DNA of 14,993 nt from JBCDBY01 sp039182715 (GTDB lineage Bacteria; Planctomycetota; PLA2): positions 1 to 14,993 of the forward strand of contig JBCDBY010000089.1 of the NCBI GenBank assembly GCA_039182715.1, written 5' to 3'. Positions 1-6,569 of the stretch are shown here, one piece after another. The translations under genes and the position numbers were made by a program. The notes under the pieces are model-generated. The model had not been told where the DNA came from, did not search any database, and saw nothing but the letters and a program-made list of their open reading frames with translations. How positions within the stretch are numbered: position 1 is the stretch's first letter; every line of letters begins with the position of its first letter.

Positions 1-215
1 CCGGTGCCACTCTCTTCCCGCGCGGGTGCGCGGGCGAGAATGGCGACGACGGAGGGCGCGGCGCGCTCGATGGCGTGCGCGCGTCCCAGCGACCCCTTCC
101 AGGCGGCGTCGGTGGCGGTTGCCGCGGGATCGCGGGTCGCCTCCGTCCATCCATGTAGACCGAATGCGAGCACCAGCAGTGCCCACGTTGCGTGAATTCG
201 ACGACTCGACCCCAT
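1..215 (-). CDS. HtrA/DegP-like exported serine protease, N-terminal fragment (cut by window edge)
   Basis: An open frame runs from an ATG at 213-215 leftward to the window edge without a stop (71 codons). Residues 1-25 look like a Sec signal peptide: SSRR, then the hydrophobic WALLVLAFGL, then a WTEA exit. After a short linker comes AIERAAPSVVAIL (48-60) and, about ten residues on, SGTG. This order (a hydrophobic AAPSVV strand, then GTG/GSG) is how the trypsin-like domain of the HtrA/DegP family starts; the catalytic His, Asp and Ser would lie outside the window. The gene begins 30 bp after the stop of the sigma-54 regulator in the same direction, so it is probably co-transcribed or controlled by it. 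No Shine-Dalgarno is visible. The family call rests on the N-terminus only; another trypsin-like protease is possible. Confidence 0.62.
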   Translation of the reverse strand, partial: MGSSRRIHATWALLVLAFGLHGWTEATRDPAATATDAAWKGSLGRAHAIERAAPSVVAILARAPAREESGT

Positions 216-218
216 GGA

Positions 219-235
219 CGGGTGAAGTACACCCG
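219..235 (-). promoter_or_regulatory. Stem-loop just upstream of the htrA-like start
   Basis: CGGGTG (219-224) and CACCCG (230-235) form a 6-bp stem with a 5-nt loop that ends 3 nt before the htrA-like ATG. It fills much of the 30-bp gap after the regulator gene. No T-run follows on the minus strand, so it is more likely to hinder or tune translation initiation than to terminate transcription. A 6-bp stem can occur by chance. Confidence 0.3.
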
Positions 236-245
236 CCGTGCCGAA

Positions 246-1630
<1,385 letters not shown>

Positions 1631-1634
<4 letters not shown>

Positions 1635-2704
1635 GAGGCGCTCCCGACGGGACCGTCGAAGGGCAGGAAGAGCGCGAAGGTCGCGCCCTCGCCCGGCTCG
1701 CTCGCCACCGCCATGCGTCCGCCGTGCTCCTCGACAATGCGGTTCGAAAGCGGCAGACCGAGTCCGGTTCCGCCCTGCTTGGTCGTGTAGAAGAGATCGA
1801 AGATGTGCGCCGACTTCTCCGGCGCCAGGCCGGGACCGTCGTCGGTGAACTCGAGGCAGCACAGCCGCCCCTCGTCGCGGCTGCGGCAGAGGATGCGACC
1901 GCCCACGTCGACGACCTGCACCGCGTTGAGCAGCACGTTGTAGATCGCGCGCTGCATGCGGTCGCGATCCATCGCGACCGGCTGCGCCGACTGCAGATCG
2001 GTGTCGACCGCGATCGACTTCTCCTGGATCTGCGCGTCGAGCAGGTCGAGCGCGGCACGCACGACGTGGTTGATCGAGCCGGGCTGCAGATCGAGAGCGG
2101 GCGGGCGCGAGTACTGCACGAAGTCGCGGACCACGCGGTCGAGCCGCTTGATCTCGCGCTGCACCGTGTTCGCGGTGCGGTCGAGCGCGGTGGTGTCGAT
2201 CGGGTCGCGCCCCAGGCCCTCGCGCAGCAGCTGCACGTTCATGTGGATGGAGTTGAGCGGGTTGCGGATCTCGTGTGCGACGCTCTCGCCGAAGTTGGCG
2301 ATCGCCTGCGTGCGCTCCTGTTGGAGCAGACGCGCCTCGGTACGCACCGATTCACTGACGTCCTCGAGCGCCAGCAGCGCGGCGTCGGGCCCGTCGGCGC
2401 CGAGGTCGATCGGGCCGAGGTGGCAGTCGACGTGACGGCCGTCGTGGAGCTGCAGGCGTGTCAGGCGCGTCTCCCGCCCACGGTCGATCGCGTTGCGCGT
2501 GGCGTGCACCCAGTCGATCTCCTCGGCGAGCGCGGGGAAGAGCGCGTCGAACCCGCGGCCCTCGACCGCCTCGCCCCCCTCCAGCCGGGCCATACCGGCG
2601 AACGCGGCGTTGGCGTAGAGGACCGCGCCCGCGGGATCGAGCAGCGCGAGTCCTTCACCCGCCGCGTCGAGGAGAGCCTTCAGCTGCGGATCGGCCAGCG
2701 ACAC
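1631..2704 (-). CDS. Soluble PAS-domain sensor histidine kinase (NtrB-like)
   Basis: 357 residues with no membrane segment, so it is a cytoplasmic sensor. A PAS-like domain covers about 8-118 (GLALLDPAGAVLYANAAFAGM is the typical PAS start). The HisKA dimerisation helix carries H144 in SVAHEIRNPLNSI. The ATPase domain shows the N box NVLLNAVQ (256-263), G1 DDGPGL (288-293), the F box IFDLFYTTK (301-309) and G2 GGTGLGL (311-317); all catalytic motifs are intact. It should autophosphorylate and pass phosphate to the regulator encoded next, with which it overlaps by 4 bp. The start is GTG at 2702-2704, 9 nt after the stop of the upstream HEAT-like gene. A nearby ATG at 2710-2712 is out of frame. 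There is no clear Shine-Dalgarno. The signal sensed by the PAS domain cannot be read from sequence. Confidence 0.95.
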
Positions 2705-2710
2705 TTTGAC

Positions 2711-2716
2711 ATGCTA
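2711..2716 (-). promoter_or_regulatory. Candidate -10 hexamer for leaderless start of the kinase gene
   Basis: TAGCAT lies exactly 6 nt before the kinase GTG, the distance that would put the transcript start on the first base of the start codon. Its TAG is also the stop codon of the upstream gene, so the match may be a coincidence. There is no good -35 box. Confidence 0.25.
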
Positions 2717-3367
2717 ACCATCGGCGGCGCCGGTTTCGCGCTCCCAGAGCTCGATCGCCGGGCGGCGCGCCTCGGGCGTGTCGTTGGCGCGGTAGCCGAG
2801 GAACTGGCGCGTCATGCGACGGAGCGCGGTGACGGCGGCGCGGCGCACCTCGAGTTCGTCGTCATCCAGACGGCGCGTGAGCGCGGGTGCGAGCTCGTCC
2901 AGGTCGCGCTCCCCCGCCGCCTCGGCGGCCGCGATGCGGACGATGGGATAGGGCGAGTCGAGATGGACGGAGACGCGCGAGGCCGGCAGCTCCTCGACGA
3001 TGCCGTAGATGACGATGCAGTGCGAGCAGTTGGGGTCGGGCCCGAGGCCGGTCGAGGAGACGCGATGGCCGAGGTACGGGATCGCCGGCTCCCCGTAGGC
3101 GAGCAGCGCGCGGGAGCCGCGCGTACGGTCGCCGAAGTCGTCGGAGAGCAGCGCCTCGCAGGCGGCCAGAATGTCCGCCTCACGCGCCGGCGCGGGTCGC
3201 TCGAGCCCTTCGGGGAAGGTGACGTTCTGCACCCAGTCGGCCGGCGGCGGAACCTCGGCCGGGGTCTTCTCACGCGGCGCAGAGGCGGAGCCCCCCATGC
3301 CGGAGATGCAGCCGCCGCAGATCGCGGTGAGGCAGCAGGCGAGCGTCAAACGCAGCAGGGCCCCCAC
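2714..3367 (-). CDS. HEAT-repeat-like exported protein, probable lipoprotein
   Basis: 217 residues from GTG at 3365-3367. The N-terminus MGALLRLTLACCLTAICGGC is a short basic-hydrophobic signal followed by a lipobox-like CGGC with C20 as the possible lipidated cysteine; Cys at -3 is unusual. A Pro/Ala-rich linker follows (28-64). Two HEAT/PBS-like helical stretches are seen: about 64-100 (RTRGSRALLAYGEPAIPYLG) and 140-190 (PIVRIAAAEA, ELEVRRAAVTALRRM). Between them is NCSHC (113-117), a lone CxxC. The frame stays open to 3505, but that would overlap rnpA on the other strand and bury the signal peptide, so I prefer the GTG. HEAT proteins are protein-interaction scaffolds; the partner is unknown. 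It is the probable first gene of the kinase-regulator-protease operon, so it could be a sensor accessory in the envelope (inference). Confidence 0.8.
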   Translation of the reverse strand: MGALLRLTLACCLTAICGGCISGMGGSASAPREKTPAEVPPPADWVQNVTFPEGLERPAPAREADILAACEALLSDDFGDRTRGSRALLAYGEPAIPYLGHRVSSTGLGPDPNCSHCIVIYGIVEELPASRVSVHLDSPYPIVRIAAAEAAGERDLDELAPALTRRLDDDELEVRRAAVTALRRMTRQFLGYRANDTPEARRPAIELWERETGAADG

Positions 3368-3374
3368 AGGTTGA

Positions 3375-3380
3375 AGTATC
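3375..3380 (-). promoter_or_regulatory. Candidate -10 hexamer before the HEAT lipoprotein GTG
   Basis: GATACT (4 of 6 matches to TATAAT) lies 7 nt before the proposed GTG start, which lacks a properly spaced Shine-Dalgarno (a GAGGAG is about 18 nt upstream). TACGAT, overlapping it, is an alternative -10. The position would give a leaderless or nearly leaderless transcript. No convincing -35 was found. Confidence 0.3.
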
Positions 3381-3449
3381 GTACGCTCCTCGCGGATTTC
3401 CTTAAGCCATTCCTCGGCGAGCGCCCACCTGTTTCGTTCTGACCACCCC

Positions 3450-3848
3450 ATGATCGACCCGAACGTCGCGCCCGGAGGATTCACCAAAGAGGATCGGGTC
3501 GTCAAGATGGGCGCCTTCCGGCGCGTCTACAGCCGCGGATTTCACGCCTCCAGCGCGGCTTTCGGCTGCTATGTGTTGCCGCGACGCGACAATCGGTTCC
3601 GGCTCGGACTCTCCGTCTCCCGCAAGTACGGAAACAGCCCTGCTCGCAATCGGATCAAGCGATTGTTGCGCGAGGCGTTTCGGCGGGTGCGCCACGGCCT
3701 GCCGGGCGGCGCCGACGTGATCATGGTGCCGCGGCGGGCGGCCGCTTCGCTCGACTGGCCGGAGATCGGTCGCGAGATGGACGCGCTCGTTCGGCGGGCG
3801 CTCCGGGACCGAAGACGGCGCAAGCGCGAAGGGAAGCGCAAACGATGA
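3450..3848 (+). CDS. rnpA: Ribonuclease P protein component
   Basis: 132 residues. It binds the RNase P RNA and helps cleave 5' leaders from pre-tRNAs. The family fold is clear: FTKEDRVVKMGAFRRVYSRG (11-30) is the typical opening, and the signature lies at 53-78, GLSVSRKYGNSPARNRIKRL followed by LREAFR, with the RNR core at 66-68. The tail is very basic (RRRRKREGKRKR). The ATG at 3450 is the only standard start that keeps the conserved FTKEDR segment; no Shine-Dalgarno is visible. It overlaps yidD by 4 bp, the common order. The usual upstream partner rpmH (ribosomal protein L34) is absent: the gene is instead head-to-head with the HEAT lipoprotein, with an 82-bp gap. Confidence 0.95.
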   Translation: MIDPNVAPGGFTKEDRVVKMGAFRRVYSRGFHASSAAFGCYVLPRRDNRFRLGLSVSRKYGNSPARNRIKRLLREAFRRVRHGLPGGADVIMVPRRAAASLDWPEIGREMDALVRRALRDRRRRKREGKRKR

Positions 3849-4144
3849 AGTGGCTGCTGCTCGCGATGATCCGGCTGTATCAGAAGCTGCTCTCGCCGTT
3901 GCTCGGATCGCACTGTCGCTTCGAGCCGAGCTGTTCGCAGTACGGGCTCGAGGCGATCGACCGGCACGGCAGCGTGAAGGGCTCGCTGCTGACGGCGTGG
4001 CGCATCCTGCGGTGCAATCCGTTCACGCGGGGTGGGCAGATCGATCCGGTTCCGGAGGTCGGGGCGTGGCGGGCGCCGCGGGATGTGAGTAAGCCACGGA
4101 GGCACGGAGGCACGGAGAGCGACGAAAAAAGGGCAGCCGACTGA
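3845..4144 (+). CDS. yidD: Membrane protein insertion efficiency factor YidD
   Basis: 99 residues; the first 72 match the family. MKWLLLAMIRLYQKLLSPLL is the amphipathic N-terminal helix, followed by CRFEPSCSQYGLEAIDRHG (24-42) with the conserved cysteines, then AWRILRCNPF (51-60) and GGQIDPVP (63-70). YidD associates with the inner membrane and helps YidC/Sec insert proteins. The ATG overlaps the rnpA stop (ATGA, 3845-3848), so translation is probably coupled. From about residue 82 the protein reads through a dispersed 8-bp-period repeat (SKPRRHGGTESDEK) and ends inside a terminator hairpin, so the last 17-25 residues are probably not part of the ancestral protein. yidC, the usual next gene, is absent. 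Confidence 0.95.
   Translation: MKWLLLAMIRLYQKLLSPLLGSHCRFEPSCSQYGLEAIDRHGSVKGSLLTAWRILRCNPFTRGGQIDPVPEVGAWRAPRDVSKPRRHGGTESDEKRAAD
4092..4129. repeat. Dispersed CACGGAGG-type intergenic repeat
   Basis: Three tandem 8-bp units, CACGGAGG, CACGGAGG and CACGGAGA (4095-4118), within an AGCCACGG...GCGACGAA context. Closely similar sequences are scattered between genes in many planctomycete and other high-GC genomes and often appear as artefactual tails such as RRHGGTE, or ALRASVPPW in reverse. Here the repeat is fused in frame to the end of yidD. The tandem structure is seen directly; membership of a dispersed family is from memory. Confidence 0.65.
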
Positions 4145-4154
4145 TCGGCTGCCC
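4125..4154 (-). terminator. Rho-independent terminator of the foldase gene, shared with the yidD end
   Basis: GGGCAGCCGA (4131-4140) pairs perfectly with TCGGCTGCCC (4145-4154) around a CTGA loop: a 10-bp GC-rich stem. On the minus strand it is followed by six T (the A-run 4125-4130), a textbook intrinsic terminator 25 bp after the foldase stop. On the plus strand the following CTTCTGCTTG is a poor T-tract, so it should work mainly leftward. The yidD stop codon (4142-4144) is inside the loop. Confidence 0.85.
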
Positions 4155-4179
4155 CTTCTGCTTGCGTGGTCGAAAGTGA

Positions 4180-6450
4180 CTAGTCGTCGTCGTCCGTCTT
4201 CGGCGGCGGCGCCATGCCGAGGCGATTCTGGCGGGCGGCGCGGGCGTTGCGGCGCTCGAAGGCGGCGTCGATGCGCTCCTTCATTTCCGGCGAGAAGGTC
4301 ACCTGGAAGTCGGCGAAGAGCTGCTCGAAGCCGTTGCCCCAGCGGTTGCGCTCGCGCGCCATGCCCGACTGGACCGCGCTCATGCGCGCGCGGGAGAGCT
4401 TGTCCTCGGGCAGGGTCGCCGCGTTCGGCTTGGTGCGCTCGAGGAGCAGGATGAGATAGGCCGAACCCGGATCCTCCTCGATGTCGTCGCTGTCGCTGCG
4501 CACCTCGACGTCGAGCCAGGAGCCCGGCTTGATGCGCTCGTCCTCCTTCTTGATGCGGTCGGACGCCAGGATGCTGCCGAGGCGGTTGCGCAGGAAGTAG
4601 CGGTCGCGCATCCGCTTGAACTCGGACGGGAAGAGCTGGTTGTCGTCCGGAGGCTCGATGTAGCCGGTGTCCGCAACCACGCTCTCGTTCTCGAAGACGC
4701 GGGCGCCGAGCGCCTCGGCTGCCTCCTTGAACCCGTCCGGCTTGACGTTGCCCTCGTCCACGCGCTTGCGCAGCGCGACCAGTGCCTCCTTGGCCATCTC
4801 GCGTGCCTTGGTCGGCTTGTAGTAGTCGTCGACGAGGCGGCTCCGCTCGAGGGCGGTCAGCTCCTCGAACGTCTTGGCCGACTCCGGAACCACCTTGGTC
4901 ACGCGCAGGAACATGCGGCCTTCGACAAAGGTGCCCAGCGGCTCCGCCGAGCGGCTGACGTACGGCAGCTTCTCGGCCGAGGCCGGCGTGATGCGCACGG
5001 CGACGTGCAGGCCGAAGGTGTGGCTGCCGTCCTCGAGGTCCTGGATCTCTTCGCGCGTGAGCTCCTTCTCCGGCTTGCGATAGACGAACAGCCCCTTGCC
5101 CGGCTCGGTCGAGCAGAGCGGGTTCTCGGGGTCGTCGACGGCGACGAGCCGGTCGTAGATCTTCTTGAGCGACTCGTTCGGGTTGTCGAACGCGTCGTTG
5201 TGCATGAGACGGAAGATGCGGCGCAACTCCAGCTCCCGGATCACGCGCGGGCGGCAGAGTTCGCTGCCGATATCGCGCAGTGCCGTCTGAATGGCGAGAT
5301 TGCGAGCCGCCGCATCGACGGCGTTCGGCTCGTCGTTCTTGTCCGGGTCGTTGTTGTCCGGGTCGTTGTTGTCCGGGTCGTTCTTGTCCGGATCGTTCCC
5401 GTTCGGCTCGTTCTCGTCGGGCTTGCTGCCGTCGTCCTTCTTCGCCGCGTCGACCTTCTCCTCGGCCTGCTTGGTCAACTCCTCGAGCGTGCGCCCCTCC
5501 AGCTTGATGAGGCGCTCGCTGTAGTCGTCGTAGAAGCGGCGAATCTCGGAGTCGCCGCCGAAGTCGAGCGCGACCTTGCGATCGTCCTCCGACTTGCCGT
5601 ACTGCGGCCACGCCTTGAAGAACATCTCCTTGGCGCGCGCGAGGTTCTCGGCGGTGAGGCGCTCGTGGTTCGCGTAGAGCATCTCGAACCCGAACTTGCG
5701 CTTGTTGCGGAAGGCCTGGGTATCCGCCTTCACGCCGGGGTCCTTCGCGAAGAACTCCGCGAGGACCTTGTCCTTGTCGTCCGCGTCCTCGAGGTCCTCG
5801 CCCACCTTCTCGATGAACTTCTCGGCGTCGAGCGCCGCCCAGGAGAGATCGACGTACTCGAACACGTCGCTCGCGTAGACCGTCGCGAGGTCGTCCCGGG
5901 TTGCGGGCGGCGCGACGAAGTAGGAGTCGATGTAGAGCTGACGCACGCGCGCGGCGGTCAGCGCCGCGCGGATCGACTCCTCGAACTGCGGAATCGACAT
6001 GTTCAGGCGCTCGCGCAGGAACTTGCGGTACTGCTCCTTGTCGGCGACCAGCTGCGCCAGCGCGGGCTGACCCAGAATGGCGTCGCGCAGCTCGGCGTTG
6101 CCGACGCGGATGCCTTCCGCCTCCGCCGTCGCCATCAGGATCAGATGCGACCAGATGTCGAGATCACTCGGCTCCTGCTGCCCGAAGGTCAGCATCTGCC
6201 AGACCCGGACCGCGCTCTGCGCGCGGTTGAAGTCGCCGTAGGTCACCTCGACCTCGGTCTTCGGGTTGATGTAGAAGGAGCCGGCGCGCTCGTCCATGCC
6301 GGGACCGGCCTCGCCGCCCCCGCCCATGAAGGACGCGCTGATCTGATCGGTGACGGTGAAGATCACCAGAAGGAACACGACGAGGCCGAGCATGAACCAG
6401 CGCTCATAGCGTTCGATCAGGCCGCGCATCGACTTGGTGGAAAAGGGCAT
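4180..6450 (-). CDS. PpiD/SurA-N-like membrane-anchored periplasmic foldase
   Basis: 756 residues. A basic N-terminus (RGLIERYERW) precedes one membrane helix at about 19-35 (FMLGLVVFLLVIFTV), so the rest should be periplasmic. Residues 65-190 resemble the SurA/PpiD N-terminal chaperone region (NAELRDAILGQPA, YRKFLRERLNMSIPQFEES). A disordered Asp/Asn/Pro linker lies at 337-378. The C-terminal part 505-600 (GRMFLRVTKVVPESAKTFEE, then an LGARVFENES-type segment) looks like the region after the rotamase in PpiD. I see no clear parvulin signature (GGxLG) in between, so it may be a chaperone without isomerase activity. The protein ends in DDDD. The start is supported by AAGGAG 4 nt upstream. It is monocistronic, with its own promoter and terminator. 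Client proteins are unknown. Confidence 0.85.
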   Translation of the reverse strand: MPFSTKSMRGLIERYERWFMLGLVVFLLVIFTVTDQISASFMGGGGEAGPGMDERAGSFYINPKTEVEVTYGDFNRAQSAVRVWQMLTFGQQEPSDLDIWSHLILMATAEAEGIRVGNAELRDAILGQPALAQLVADKEQYRKFLRERLNMSIPQFEESIRAALTAARVRQLYIDSYFVAPPATRDDLATVYASDVFEYVDLSWAALDAEKFIEKVGEDLEDADDKDKVLAEFFAKDPGVKADTQAFRNKRKFGFEMLYANHERLTAENLARAKEMFFKAWPQYGKSEDDRKVALDFGGDSEIRRFYDDYSERLIKLEGRTLEELTKQAEEKVDAAKKDDGSKPDENEPNGNDPDKNDPDNNDPDNNDPDKNDEPNAVDAAARNLAIQTALRDIGSELCRPRVIRELELRRIFRLMHNDAFDNPNESLKKIYDRLVAVDDPENPLCSTEPGKGLFVYRKPEKELTREEIQDLEDGSHTFGLHVAVRITPASAEKLPYVSRSAEPLGTFVEGRMFLRVTKVVPESAKTFEELTALERSRLVDDYYKPTKAREMAKEALVALRKRVDEGNVKPDGFKEAAEALGARVFENESVVADTGYIEPPDDNQLFPSEFKRMRDRYFLRNRLGSILASDRIKKEDERIKPGSWLDVEVRSDSDDIEEDPGSAYLILLLERTKPNAATLPEDKLSRARMSAVQSGMARERNRWGNGFEQLFADFQVTFSPEMKERIDAAFERRNARAARQNRLGMAPPPKTDDDD
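5323..5397 (-). repeat. 15-bp tandem repeat encoding NDPD(K/N)
   Basis: Five consecutive 5-residue units at foldase residues 352-376: NDPDK, NDPDN, NDPDN, NDPDK, NDEPN. They are encoded by near-identical 15-bp units of GTCGTTNTTGTCCGG type on the plus strand. The array is acidic and Pro-rich and sits in the linker between the chaperone-like N-terminal half and the C-terminal half. The alternating Asp resembles calcium-binding linkers, but binding is not shown by sequence alone. Copy number could vary between strains without a frameshift. Confidence 0.9.
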
Positions 6451-6454
6451 GGAT

Positions 6455-6460
6455 CTCCTT
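6455..6460 (-). promoter_or_regulatory. Ribosome binding site of the foldase gene
   Basis: AAGGAG lies 4 nt before the ATG at 6448-6450. It is the strongest Shine-Dalgarno in the window and fixes the foldase start. It contrasts with the several GTG-started genes nearby that lack one. Confidence 0.75.
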
Positions 6461-6492
6461 GGAGAGAAACGACGATCCCGGGCAAACGCGCT

Positions 6493-6520
6493 ATTGTCGC
6501 GGGGTTTGGCGGGGCGTCAA
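6493..6520 (-). promoter_or_regulatory. Sigma-70-type promoter of the foldase gene
   Basis: On the minus strand TTGACG (6515-6520) and GACAAT (6493-6498) are separated by 16 bp. They match the -35 consensus at 5 of 6 and the -10 at 4 of 6 positions. The predicted transcript start is about 36 nt before the foldase ATG. The -35 lies at the edge of the G-rich element that follows the neighbouring gene. Confidence 0.55.
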
Positions 6521-6525
6521 TGTCT

Positions 6526-6563
6526 GGGCGGGCCGGGGGCTGGGGGCCGGGAGCCGGGGGCTG
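6526..6563. repeat. G-run element after unit B (G-quadruplex capable)
   Basis: On the plus strand, runs of 3, 3, 5, 5, 3 and 5 G separated by 1-4 nt, in a GGGGGCTGGGGGCCGGGAG-like sequence. It starts 7 bp beyond the unit B stop codon. The minus-strand transcript is C-rich here. A related element follows unit A (9315-9340). The G-runs satisfy the usual four-tract quadruplex pattern; actual folding is not known. Confidence 0.65.
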
Positions 6564-6569
6564 GCGCGG

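Noticed and set aside
1635..1862. Longer start for the response regulator
   Set aside because: It would add 76 Arg-rich residues inside the kinase gene and before a receiver domain that already begins at MSRRNRILIAEDD.
3368..3505. Longer start for the HEAT lipoprotein
   Set aside because: It would overlap the rnpA coding region on the opposite strand and place 46 residues before the signal peptide.
4095..4118. Short regular repeats considered as a CRISPR remnant
   Set aside because: The 8-bp units are contiguous, with no spacers and no cas genes; the same holds for the 11-bp, 15-bp and 24-bp arrays.
3569..5611. A 680-codon minus-strand frame across yidD, rnpA and part of the foldase gene
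   Set aside because: It crosses the terminator and runs antisense to two conserved genes; its content is Arg-rich, and the ALRASVPPW part is just the reverse reading of the dispersed repeat.
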